Notes under the pieces: model-generated
What the model saw: the letters and a program-made list of their open reading frames with translations, nothing else
Database searches by the model: none
What the model was told of the DNA's origin: nothing
Part shown: piece by piece, positions 52,918 to 61,755 of the stretch
Position numbering within the stretch: position 1 is the first letter of the stretch
How the letters are laid out: each line of letters begins with the position of its first letter
Made by a program: the position numbers and the translations under genes
NCBI GenBank assembly: GCA_050289485.1
Contig: JBNKFV010000032.1
Span: forward strand, 1-64,000
From: JBNKFV01 sp050289485
GTDB taxonomy: Bacteria > Pseudomonadota > Gammaproteobacteria > Pseudomonadales > Cellvibrionaceae
Length of the DNA: 64,000 bases
Reading direction: 5' to 3'

Positions 52918-55005
52918 TCACACATTGGCGTATTTTTCTTTTTGCCCAAGCCATCGCAGGATCAATGCCGCGATCAATTCAGGATGCTCGGCCCAAAGTC
53001 GCGCAGCAATCACTTTGACGGTGGGCAGCAAATGCTCGTGGCTGTCCAGCCGTGCAATTTTAAATTGTGCTTCGCCGGTTTGGCGCGTGCCCAGTATTTC
53101 GCCGGGGCCGCGCAGGCGTAAATCTTCTTCTGCTATCTCGAATCCGTCGTTAGTTTGCCGCATCACTGCGAGCCGATCCCGACTGTTGTTAGACAGTGGC
53201 GGGTTGTATAGCAGCATGCAGTAACTTTGTTGTTCGCCCCGGCCTACCCGGCCACGCAGCTGATGTAATTGGGCCAGACCCAGTCGTTCGGGGTTCTCTA
53301 TCACCATCAGGCTGGCATTGGGTACATTAACCCCAACCTCAATTACGGTGGTCGCTACCAACAAGTGTAGACGCCCTGCGTAAAAATCGCCCATCACCCT
53401 GGCTTTTTCGTCGGCCTTCAGTCGCCCGTGCACCAGGCCAATACGTAAATGTGGTAGGCGGGCTTGCAAGTCGTCGGCGGTGTCTTGGGCGGCCTGTGCT
53501 TCCAATGTTTCGGAGGTTTCAATGAGTGTGCACACCCAGTAGGCTTGCCGGCCTTCGGCGCAGGCATTGGCAATGCGCTCGATAATCTGATCGCGGCGGT
53601 CGTTACTGATAACCCGCGTTTCTACAGGACTGCGGCCGGGTGGAAGCTCGTCAATCACCGAGGTGTCGAGATCGGCATAGGCGCTCATGGCCAGTGTTCG
53701 TGGAATAGGTGTGGCTGTCATAATCAGCTGATGAGGCAGTCGTCCAGCGGCCTTGTGCTGTAATTGCAGCCGTTGATGCACGCCAAAGCGGTGCTGTTCG
53801 TCAATCACAATCAGGCCCAGTTGCGCAAAAGTTACGTCTTCTTGAAACAATGCATGGGTGCCGACCACCAACTGTGCGGCACCACTTTCTATCAGGGCCG
53901 ACTGTTCTCGTCGCGGCGCTGCTTTCATGCGGCCACTGAGAAACGCTACCGTGAGGTTAAGCGGCGCCAGCCATTCGCTCAGTGTTTGAAAATGCTGTTC
54001 AGCGAGAATTTCGGTTGGTGCCATGATGGCGGCCTGTAGCCCGTTACTGATGGCCGCCAGCGCCGCCAGCGCGGCAATCACCGTTTTACCGCTGCCTACG
54101 TCACCTTGTAGTAAGCGCAGCATTGGGGTGGGTTGGGCTATATCTTGTAGCACTTCTTGGTACACCCGTTGTTGAGCACGGGTGAGCGCAAAGGGCAGGC
54201 TTTTGAGTAGCGCAGTGCATAAGTGATTGTCGGTAAGGGGGGCTGCGCCATGGGCTTTAATCGCCTGACGATTACGCAGCAGACTCATGTTGTGGGCGAT
54301 CAGCTCCTCCATGGCCAGCCGTTCCTGTAGGGGATGGTTGCCCTGTTGCAGGCGCTCCAAATCGGCATCAACCGGTGGCGCATGTAAATAGCGCAGGGCA
54401 TTCTCAAGGCTCACCGCATGGGCCTTGGGTACCACGTTAGTGGGCAGCAGCTCGCGCAGATTGTGTGGGTTAAGCCGGGCCAGTGCTTGTTCAATCAAGC
54501 CGCGTATGCGTTGCTGAGTTAGCCCCTCGGTGGTGGGGTATACCGGGGTCAGTTCTTGTTGCAGCGGTTTGGCTTGTTGCTCGTCGAGCAGCTCGGTTTC
54601 CGGGTGGTAAATTTCTAACCCTGATGCGCCGCGTCGGGTTTCGCCATAGGCACGTACTTTGGTGCCCATTTGAAAACGGGCCTTTTGTGCTTGTGTGAAA
54701 TGATAATAGCGCAAGGTAATGTAGCCAGAGTGATCCTGCAATTTGCAGGTAAGGCTGCGGCGGCGGCCAAAGCTGATATCGCATTGGCGTACCTCACCCT
54801 CTACCACCACGTGTTGATTGGGGGCCAGGGCCGCCATGGGTGTGATACGTGTGCGGTCTTCGTAGCGAAACGGTAAATGAAAAACCAGGTCTTGCAGATT
54901 GTGGATATTGAGCTTCTGCAGTTTGCCCGCCATTTGTTTGCCCACCCCTTTTAGCTCGGTGAGCGGCAACTGGTGTAACGGCGTAGCGGGCAGTGCTGCA
55001 CTCAT
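52918..55005 (-). CDS. recG: RecG, branched-DNA helicase
   Basis: 695 residues. N-terminal wedge/OB domain (about 60-160), Walker A GDVGSGKT (301-308), DEQH box (402-405), VATTVIEVGVNVPNASLMVIE and the hallmark QLHQLRGRVGRG. Remodels stalled replication forks and recombination intermediates. It follows oxyR by 37 bases on the same strand, as in Pseudomonas aeruginosa, where oxyR and recG form an operon. Confidence 0.95.
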   Translation of the reverse strand: MSAALPATPLHQLPLTELKGVGKQMAGKLQKLNIHNLQDLVFHLPFRYEDRTRITPMAALAPNQHVVVEGEVRQCDISFGRRRSLTCKLQDHSGYITLRYYHFTQAQKARFQMGTKVRAYGETRRGASGLEIYHPETELLDEQQAKPLQQELTPVYPTTEGLTQQRIRGLIEQALARLNPHNLRELLPTNVVPKAHAVSLENALRYLHAPPVDADLERLQQGNHPLQERLAMEELIAHNMSLLRNRQAIKAHGAAPLTDNHLCTALLKSLPFALTRAQQRVYQEVLQDIAQPTPMLRLLQGDVGSGKTVIAALAALAAISNGLQAAIMAPTEILAEQHFQTLSEWLAPLNLTVAFLSGRMKAAPRREQSALIESGAAQLVVGTHALFQEDVTFAQLGLIVIDEQHRFGVHQRLQLQHKAAGRLPHQLIMTATPIPRTLAMSAYADLDTSVIDELPPGRSPVETRVISNDRRDQIIERIANACAEGRQAYWVCTLIETSETLEAQAAQDTADDLQARLPHLRIGLVHGRLKADEKARVMGDFYAGRLHLLVATTVIEVGVNVPNASLMVIENPERLGLAQLHQLRGRVGRGEQQSYCMLLYNPPLSNNSRDRLAVMRQTNDGFEIAEEDLRLRGPGEILGTRQTGEAQFKIARLDSHEHLLPTVKVIAARLWAEHPELIAALILRWLGQKEKYANV

Positions 55006-55042
55006 GAATCAGGTGACCTCGGGGCCTGGGGCCTGTCAGGTC

Positions 55043-55963
55043 CTACTGTGGCGGTTGAATATGGCATTGGCTGATGGCCTGCCGCAATACGTCGATCGCT
55101 TTGTGGCGGGGGAAACTGGCGCGCCAGGCCAGTGCAACGGTGCGCAACGGCGGGTTTACAAATGGGCGCGTTACCAGAATGTCGTTGGCGTAGTGTGGGT
55201 TCATGGCAGCAGACATAGGCAGAATGGTAATACCTAGACCAGACGCTACCATGTGGCGCAGGGTTTCCAGTGAGCTGCCCTCAGCGGCCGTGTGGATGTG
55301 ACCATTGTTGGTGTGCTCCAGCGACGGTTGCAGGTTGGGAAACGCCGTGAGTACGTGATCCCGGAAGCAGTGTCCCTCCCCCAGCAAGAGAATGTTGAAA
55401 TCATCGAGGTCACCCGGCGCAATATTTTTCTTCTCGGTTAATGGGTGGTTTTTGGGCATCAGCACCACAAAGGGCTCGTCGTAAATGGTTTGTGTCACCA
55501 CATCGGCCTCGGTAAAAGGCAGTGCGACAATAATGGCGTCGAGTTCGCCTTTGCGCAGCCGCTGGCGCAGGGTTCCGGTGTAGCCCTCTTCGACATACAG
55601 CGGCATATTCGGCGCCAGGCGCTGCAACTGGGGAATAAAGTGCGGAAATAAGTAGGGCCCAATGGTAAAAATGGCGCCCACTTGCAATGGGCTGCTGAGC
55701 TGGTCTTTACCGGCGCTGGCAATGTCTTTAATGGCGGCAGTTTGCTCCAGCACCAGTTGCGCCTGCTTTACAATACGCTCGCCTAATGGTGTGGGCTGCA
55801 CACGGGTTTTGGAGCGTTCGAACAACGCGATGCCCAGCTCGTCTTCCAGCTTTTTAACCGCGATACTCAGCGTTGGTTGTGAAACGAAGCAACGTTCTGC
55901 TGCTCGACCAAAATGCTGCTCTTGTGCCAGAGTGACGATGTACCGCAGTTCTGTGAGGGTCAT
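55043..55963 (-). CDS. oxyR: OxyR, peroxide-responsive LysR-type regulator, second redox Cys missing
   Basis: 306 residues. LysR HTH at the N-terminus (FGRAAERCFVSQPTLSIAVKKLE), then the regulatory domain. Peroxidatic C199 is present in GEGHCFRDHV at the same number as in E. coli. The position of resolving C208 is F208 (LTAFPN, codon TTT). In Pseudomonas OxyR the corresponding site reads EACP. The rest of the sequence (SSLETLRHMVASGLGITILPMSA) is standard. Whether it senses by a disulfide, by C199 oxidation alone, or through another Cys is open. Confidence 0.9.
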   Translation of the reverse strand: MTLTELRYIVTLAQEQHFGRAAERCFVSQPTLSIAVKKLEDELGIALFERSKTRVQPTPLGERIVKQAQLVLEQTAAIKDIASAGKDQLSSPLQVGAIFTIGPYLFPHFIPQLQRLAPNMPLYVEEGYTGTLRQRLRKGELDAIIVALPFTEADVVTQTIYDEPFVVLMPKNHPLTEKKNIAPGDLDDFNILLLGEGHCFRDHVLTAFPNLQPSLEHTNNGHIHTAAEGSSLETLRHMVASGLGITILPMSAAMNPHYANDILVTRPFVNPPLRTVALAWRASFPRHKAIDVLRQAISQCHIQPPQ

Positions 55964-56153
55964 GGCGTTGTAGTCTTAATACCGTGTTATGAGTTTTGGC
56001 GAGTATGCCAGTGTGCAAGGGTTAAGTGTTGCCGTATTTGCACGGAATTGGACACGTTTTACCAGAAGCGAACAAGAGTTTAACAGAAAAATTGTGCAAT
56101 CAATCTAATAAGCGGCATCTGTTGCACGTTTTATCCTGGTTCAGAGAGGTAGG

Positions 56154-57011
56154 ATGAATAAAGGTAAGCACGTTACATTGCTGGCTTGTGGTGATATCGG
56201 CGTAGGAGTATGGCAGGCATTAGCCCCAAAGGGCTACCACTGTGTGGGCGTGCGGCGAAACACGCAGGCCTTACCCGTGGGGTTGGAGGCTGTGGCTGCT
56301 GATCTTGATGACCCTACGGCGTTGGCGGCGGCGCTGGAGCACACCGGTGATGTCTTGGTGATTACCCCCGTGCCCGCAGCGCGTAGCGATGAAGGTTATC
56401 GCCAGGGGTATCTCGAGCGCCTGAGTCGCGTGGTTGCCACGCTGGTTGCGCTCGATAGGCGCCCGTTTGTGGTGCTGTTGTCCAGTTGTCGGGTGTATGG
56501 CAATACTAACGGCGGCTGGGTTGAGGAGCGAACGCCGCCACAGCCCGACGACAACCCCGGCCGTTATCTGCTGGAGATGGAAGCGGTGTTGCGCAGCTCC
56601 AGTTTGCCTCACGTGGTGTTGCGGGTAGCAGGCATTTATGGGCCCGAGCGCCTGCGGTTGCTTAACGCCTTGGCCCAAGGGGTACCGCAAACGGCTACCT
56701 ATAGTAACCGTATACACCGTGATGATGTGGTGAATCTGGTTGCCTGGCTTATTGAGCAATGGCATGCCGGCAGTGCGTTGCCCAGGGTGATTAATGCGGT
56801 TGATGATGACCCCGCCCTGCTGCCTGAAGTACAGCAGTGGGTGTTGGCTGAGATTGGTCGCCCCATGATGAGCGTATCAGACGAGGGCTCGGGGAAATCC
56901 CATAAGCGTTGCAGCAACCGGTTATTGCGCTCGCTGGGTTTCTCATTGGCATTTCCCAGCTATAAAGAGGGTTATCGGCCGTTATTGAACAACCTAATCG
57001 TTGAACATTAG
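56154..57011 (+). CDS. Atypical SDR / NAD(P)-binding epimerase-like protein
   Basis: 285 residues. The N-terminus VTLLACGDIGVGVWQAL is a Rossmann strand and turn in which the usual GxGxxG is changed. The central LLSSCRVYGNTNGGWVEE and VVLRVAGIYGPERLRLL follow the pattern of YeeZ-like epimerases; the catalytic YxxxK lysine is not obvious. SD GAGGTAGG. The substrate is unknown. Divergent from oxyR across 190 bases. Confidence 0.75.
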   Translation: MNKGKHVTLLACGDIGVGVWQALAPKGYHCVGVRRNTQALPVGLEAVAADLDDPTALAAALEHTGDVLVITPVPAARSDEGYRQGYLERLSRVVATLVALDRRPFVVLLSSCRVYGNTNGGWVEERTPPQPDDNPGRYLLEMEAVLRSSSLPHVVLRVAGIYGPERLRLLNALAQGVPQTATYSNRIHRDDVVNLVAWLIEQWHAGSALPRVINAVDDDPALLPEVQQWVLAEIGRPMMSVSDEGSGKSHKRCSNRLLRSLGFSLAFPSYKEGYRPLLNNLIVEH

Positions 57012-57070
57012 CGGCACAGGGTTGTCTGCAAGGTTATCGGTAAGATGCGATGTAAAACCAATAAAAGAGA

Positions 57071-57771
57071 GTGACTGTGGTACAGCTAGGAAGTCATTTG
57101 TGGATTTTCGCGGGAAGCACGGTTCCGTTTTTTACCCTGCCTTATACAACCCGCATGACCGTTGTGAAATTGGCCGACGGCACATTGTGGGTGCACAGCC
57201 CGGTTCAGCTAACGGCCAACATCAAGCAGCAGATCGACGCCTTGGGCTCGGTTAAGTATCTGATAGCCCCCAACGCATTACATCATTTGTTTATGGCCGA
57301 TTGGGCGGTTGCTTACCCAGATGCGCAGTTATATGGCACTCAACAGGTAATCGACAAACGTAGCGATATTGCGTTTAGTGAAACACTGTCAACAACGTTT
57401 GTTGCGCCCTGGGCCAAGGAGATCGATGGTTTTTGTTTACCGGCTCAAAAGTCATGCAGGAATATGTGTTTTTCCATCGCTCGTCAGGCTGTTTGATTCT
57501 CACCGATTTGATCGAAAACTTTGCGCCATCCAGCTTCCCTGCGGTTAAACGCTTTGTGGCCAGGTGTGCCGGTATTCTTTCACCAAATGGTAAAACACCG
57601 TTGGATTGGCGCCTCACATTTTACCTGAACAAAGCGCATGTGCAGCGACAGGTCGATAAGATACTCGCATGGCAGCCTAAAACCCTTGTTATGGCCCATG
57701 GTTTACCGGTGACAGAACAGGTGGAACGATTTATTGAGCGGTCGTTTCGTTGGGCGGGGCGGAGACAATAA
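57071..57771 (+). pseudogene. DUF4336 protein gene, frameshifted
   Basis: Two overlapping frames carry one DUF4336 protein. The first (57071-57496) has HLWIFAGSTVPFFTLPYTTR, DGTLWVHSPVQL, YLIAPNALHHLFMADW and leads to WAKEID. The second frame continues from about 57433 with FTGSKVMQEYVFFHRSSGCL, ILTDLIENF and ends KTLVMAHGLPVT. The break falls in GGTTTTTGTTTACC (57428-57441), a run of five Ts; one added T would restore a protein of 233 residues. It may be a true mutation, a sequencing error or, less likely, recoding. The family is metallo-hydrolase-like, function unknown. Confidence 0.8.
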
Positions 57772-57788
57772 GGGGGTTGGCGTGTGTA

Positions 57789-57815
57789 TGCAGTTGCGGG
57801 GGGTCCGCAACTGCA
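57789..57815. terminator. Hairpin between converging DUF4336 and ridA genes
   Basis: TGCAGTTGCGG (57789-57799) pairs with CCGCAACTGCA (57805-57815). The stem is strong but there is no U-run on either side. Confidence 0.55.
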
Positions 57816-57826
57816 AGAGAGCCGGT

Positions 57827-58210
57827 TTAGATAACCATCACCCCATCGGCTTCAATCAATGCTGCTTTCGGCAGCTGGTTGATGCCAATGGCGGCGCGCG
57901 CAGGATAAGGCTGGCTAAAGTATTGCGCCATCACTTCATTTACCAGTGGAAAATTATTCAGGTCGGTCAGGTAAATATTGAGCTTCACAATATGTTGCGT
58001 GCTGCCGTTGGCGGCTTCACACACCGCTCTTAGATTTTTAAATACCTGATGGGCCTGCTCGGTAAAGTCCTCGCTAACCATCTCCATGGTTTCCGGCACC
58101 AGCGGGATCTGGCCCGATAAATAAACCGTGTTGTTAACTTTAATGGCTTGCGAATAAGTACCGATTGCCGCGGGTGCATTGTCAGTATGAATAGTGGCCT
58201 TGTTGGTCAT
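57827..58210 (-). CDS. ridA: RidA, 2-iminobutanoate/2-iminopropanoate deaminase
   Basis: 127 residues, family length. Signatures: GTYSQAIKVNNTVYLSGQIPL and YPARAAIGI with the substrate-binding R105. Hydrolyses reactive enamine/imine products of PLP enzymes. It follows spoT by about 77 bases, as in Pseudomonas. Confidence 0.94.
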   Translation of the reverse strand: MTNKATIHTDNAPAAIGTYSQAIKVNNTVYLSGQIPLVPETMEMVSEDFTEQAHQVFKNLRAVCEAANGSTQHIVKLNIYLTDLNNFPLVNEVMAQYFSQPYPARAAIGINQLPKAALIEADGVMVI

Positions 58211-58287
58211 AGAAAATCCTGTATTAACTCTTCGTGTTACAAGCCGTCGCCAAGCCTGTAATACGTTGTGAAGGCTTGGCTGTGACT

Positions 58288-60399
58288 TTAGTTTTTGCTG
58301 CGTACGACTTTATGCACCAGTCGCAAGCTGCGTATACGTTTGATAATTTGTGCCAGATGAATCCGGTTTTGTACACTAATACACAACTTGATAGTACTGT
58401 TGTGTTCGTCGCGCTCATCCACCCTCACCTGCTCGATACCTGCCCCCTGCTCAGAGATACGGGTAACCAGGCTGGCGATAATGCCGGGTGCTGACTCTAC
58501 CACGACATTGATGTCGGCGAGAAATTCACCGCTGACATTGGGCGCCCAGTGTACCGTGCTGATTTTGTCGGGATTGCTGCGCATCAGATCGGCAATGTTC
58601 TTGCAGGTTTCCTGATGGATCACCAAACCTTTGCCGGAACTGATATGGCCAATAATAGGGTCACCTGGGATGGGGCGGCAACAACGGGCAAAACTGATCA
58701 TCAGCCCTTCGGTGGAGTCGATGGTCAGTGGCGACATAATCAGGTTGCCGTCTTCCAGCTCTTCGTGCGTGCTGAGTACCTTCACTACCGACCGCGGTGA
58801 ACGCTTGCCCATACCCACTTCTTCCAGCAGGGTGTCGAGGTTATCCAGCCCGGTGTGTTTGAGCAGGTCTTCTACTTGATCGGGTTTGAGGTTTTCGATG
58901 CTGGTGTTCAGCTGCACCAGAGCCTGGTTCAACATGCGATGGCCCAGGTCGATAGATTGATGGTGACGCTGGTTTTTCAAGAAATGGCGAATGGCACTGC
59001 GGGCTTTGCCGGTTACCACAAAGTTGAGCCAGTGTGGATTGGGCTGGGCGTCTTCCGCCGTAATAATGGTCACCCGCTCACCGTTGTGCAAGGGCTGCGA
59101 CAGGGGCGCCAAACGGTTGTTGATACGGCAGGCGATGCAGGTATTGCCCACGTCGGTATGCACGGCGTAGGCAAAGTCGACTGCCGTAGAGCCCGCTGGC
59201 AGTTCGACAATTTTGCCTTTAGGAGTAAAAACATAGACTTCGTCGGGGAACAGATCGATTTTTACGTTTTCGACAAACTCCAGCGAATCGCCGGCCTGCT
59301 TGCGCAATTCCAGCAGGCCCTGAATCCATTGTCTTGCTCTACCCTGCCCACCGCGTAAGGATTCTTCGTCAGACTTATACAGCCAGTGGGCGGCAATGCC
59401 GTAGTTCGCCATTTTGTCCATTTCCGCAGTGCGTATCTGCACCTCCATGGGATAACCATGGGGCCCCATTACCACGGTGTGGAGTGACTGGTAACCGTTA
59501 ACCTTGGGAATGGCGATGTAGTCTTTAAACTCGCTCACATTGGGTTTGTACAGATTGTGTATGATTCCGAGGGCGCGGTAGCAGGTGTCTACGTCGTCGA
59601 CAATCACACGGAAGGCAAAAACGTCGGTAATTTCCTTGAACGCCCGCTTTTTCATCATTTTTTTATAGATGCTGTACAGGTGCTTTTCGCGACCGGCGAC
59701 TTTTACGTTTTCCAGTCCGGCCTTTTTCATGCGCGCGTCGATAGCAGCGGTGATTTTTTCCACCAGTTCTTTGCGGTTGCCTCGCACCGACTGCAGTGCG
59801 GCGCTCAGGCGCTGGCTGCGCAGGGGATACATGGCGGCAAAACCGCGGTTTTCGAATTCCAGGCGAATGTCGTTAATACCCAGGCGATGGGCGATAGGGG
59901 CGTAAATTTCGAGGGTTTGTTTGGCGATACGACGTTTTTTGGTAGGCGCCAAGGGCCCTAAGGTGCGCATGTTGTGCAGGCGGTCGGCAAGTTTTACCAG
60001 AATAACGCGAATGTCACGGGCCATGGCCATGGCCATTTTCTGAAAGTTTTCCGCTTCTTTTTCGGCTTGTGAATCAAAGTCGATCTGGGTCAGTTTACTG
60101 ACCCCATCCACCAGCTCGGCCACCACATCACCAAACTGGTCCGCCAGGGCTTTTTTGCTGATACCGGTGTCTTCGATCACATCGTGCAGCATGGCGGCCA
60201 TCAGGCTTTGATGATCCATGTGCATATCGGCCAGAATGGTGGCCACTTCTAGTGGATGGGTGATATAGGCTTCACCGCTGCGGCGCAGCTGGCCGTCGTG
60301 AGCTTGTTCAGCGTAGTAGTAGGCGCGCTTCACCAGGTTAATCTGATGAGGTTCCAAATAGGAGGAAAGGCGATGTGACAGTACGTCTATGGTTGGCAA
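58288..60399 (-). CDS. spoT: SpoT, (p)ppGpp synthetase/hydrolase
   Basis: 703 residues from TTG 60399, with SD AGGAG. The hydrolase HD domain has HD at 72-73 (AMLHDVIEDTG). The synthetase domain contains FAFRVIVDDVDTCYRALG and YIAIPKVNGYQSLHT. TGS (VFTPKGKIVELPAGSTAVDF) and C-terminal ACT domains follow. The intact HD signature says hydrolase-active, thus SpoT rather than RelA. Part of gmk-rpoZ-spoT. Confidence 0.95.
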   Translation of the reverse strand: MPTIDVLSHRLSSYLEPHQINLVKRAYYYAEQAHDGQLRRSGEAYITHPLEVATILADMHMDHQSLMAAMLHDVIEDTGISKKALADQFGDVVAELVDGVSKLTQIDFDSQAEKEAENFQKMAMAMARDIRVILVKLADRLHNMRTLGPLAPTKKRRIAKQTLEIYAPIAHRLGINDIRLEFENRGFAAMYPLRSQRLSAALQSVRGNRKELVEKITAAIDARMKKAGLENVKVAGREKHLYSIYKKMMKKRAFKEITDVFAFRVIVDDVDTCYRALGIIHNLYKPNVSEFKDYIAIPKVNGYQSLHTVVMGPHGYPMEVQIRTAEMDKMANYGIAAHWLYKSDEESLRGGQGRARQWIQGLLELRKQAGDSLEFVENVKIDLFPDEVYVFTPKGKIVELPAGSTAVDFAYAVHTDVGNTCIACRINNRLAPLSQPLHNGERVTIITAEDAQPNPHWLNFVVTGKARSAIRHFLKNQRHHQSIDLGHRMLNQALVQLNTSIENLKPDQVEDLLKHTGLDNLDTLLEEVGMGKRSPRSVVKVLSTHEELEDGNLIMSPLTIDSTEGLMISFARCCRPIPGDPIIGHISSGKGLVIHQETCKNIADLMRSNPDKISTVHWAPNVSGEFLADINVVVESAPGIIASLVTRISEQGAGIEQVRVDERDEHNSTIKLCISVQNRIHLAQIIKRIRSLRLVHKVVRSKN

Positions 60400-60486
60400 T
60401 TACCGCTCCTGTGCCTGTGTTACAGGCTTGCACCAGCGCACTGCTGCAAGCAGCAGTGCGAATTGTTCAGAAAGCGTGTGCGGTAA

Positions 60487-60741
60487 TTATTCTGCGTCCA
60501 GGTGCAGGGCAACGGTCAGATCTTCGTCGTGCTCTTCGTCTGGCTGGTTCAGAATGCTGGCGTCAACCAAGCCTTCTTCTATTTCGCGCAGAGCGATTAC
60601 GGTTGGTTTATCGTTTTCTTCTGGCACCATTGGGTCTTTGCCACCAACAGCAATCTGGCGAGCACGTTTGCTACCAACAATCACCAGTTCAAAACGGTTG
60701 TCTACGTGGTCCAGACAATCTTCAACAGTAATGCGAGCCAT
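60487..60741 (-). CDS. rpoZ: RNA polymerase omega subunit
   Basis: 84 residues. Starts MARITVEDCLDHVDNRFELV with GSKRARQIAVGG, the contact to the beta' subunit; C-terminus acidic. Between gmk and spoT, as in Enterobacteria and Pseudomonas. Confidence 0.96.
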   Translation of the reverse strand: MARITVEDCLDHVDNRFELVIVGSKRARQIAVGGKDPMVPEENDKPTVIALREIEEGLVDASILNQPDEEHDEDLTVALHLDAE

Positions 60742-60937
60742 ATAAATATTCCAGATAGGTTGTTTCTACTGATCTGCTGGCAGGTGCTTTCGCAACCCTT
60801 CCAGCAATAAATACCGCACACGCAACCCTTTCTCTAAACATAGTATTAACTGTGTTACGAAGCAATGGTTTCAAGGCCCATAGACCCTGAAATAGCGCGG
60901 TTTTTAAAAGGTCGGCCAGTGTACGCAAATCGACCAA

Positions 60938-61555
60938 TCAGGACAATAGGCTGGTTAACAAATCTTGGTGCCTGGCTTGCTGTTTTTTAATCGCCACCCG
61001 CTGGCTGAGCAATACCGCGCGCAACTCGGTTAACGCAGTATCGAAATCGTCATTAACAATCAGGTAGTCAGACTCCACGTAGTGCGACATCTCGTTGATA
61101 GCCTGCGCCATGCGCTCGTTGATGACCTCTTCCGGGTCTTGGCCGCGGCCAGTGAGTCGCTCGCGCAGGGTTTCCTGTGACGGCGGAAGTATGAAAATGG
61201 AGACCGTATCTGGCAGTTGCCGACGAATCTGCTGCGCGCCCTGCCAGTCGATTTCAAGAACCACATCGGTACCTGTCGCCAGGGTATCGTTAACCCACAA
61301 CGACGAGGTGCCATACCAGTTACCGAAGACTTCGGCATGTTCCAGAAACGCGTTTTCTTCCAGCATGCTCTGAAAAGCGGCGTGATCGATAAAATGGTAG
61401 TTAACGCCGTCGACCTCCTGCGGCCGTTTCGAGCGTGTGGTATGCGACACCGATACCTGTACGGTGGGGGTTGTGTCAATAAGGGCTTTAACCAAGCTGG
61501 TTTTACCGGCACCGGATGGTGCGGAAACGGTGTACAGCGTACCGCGACTGCTCAT
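60938..61555 (-). CDS. gmk: Guanylate kinase
   Basis: 205 residues. P-loop APSGAGKTS (12-20), GMP-binding SVSHTTRSKRPQEVDGVNYHF and EIDWQGAQQIR. Turns GMP into GDP. First gene of gmk-rpoZ-spoT. Confidence 0.95.
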   Translation of the reverse strand: MSSRGTLYTVSAPSGAGKTSLVKALIDTTPTVQVSVSHTTRSKRPQEVDGVNYHFIDHAAFQSMLEENAFLEHAEVFGNWYGTSSLWVNDTLATGTDVVLEIDWQGAQQIRRQLPDTVSIFILPPSQETLRERLTGRGQDPEEVINERMAQAINEMSHYVESDYLIVNDDFDTALTELRAVLLSQRVAIKKQQARHQDLLTSLLS

Positions 61556-61716
61556 GGAGTGTTCCTATCTTATTACTACTACGCTTATGACTATTACGCG
61601 ATTAACGGTAATTCATGGGATGGCAGCTTTAATTGCCGACTGGCGCGCCAGAAACTGCTGTTGATCATAGCAGGCTCGTTAGGGATTCGCACGGCTTGGG
61701 CGGTAGGGGAATTTCA

Positions 61717-61749
61717 CAAAAGCCACCACCCGCATGGTACGGGTGGTGG
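61717..61749 (-). terminator. Terminator of the phytase gene
   Basis: On the minus strand CCACCACCCG (61749-61740) pairs with CGGGTGGTGG (61732-61723), 7-base loop, then CTTTTG. It lies just after the phytase stop. Confidence 0.72.
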
Positions 61750-61755
61750 GGGTGA

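Noticed and set aside
57071..57771. Programmed ribosomal frameshift in the DUF4336 gene
   Set aside because: The T-run could allow slippage, but the family is not known for recoding and no stimulatory stem or SD was seen; a mutation or sequence error is simpler.
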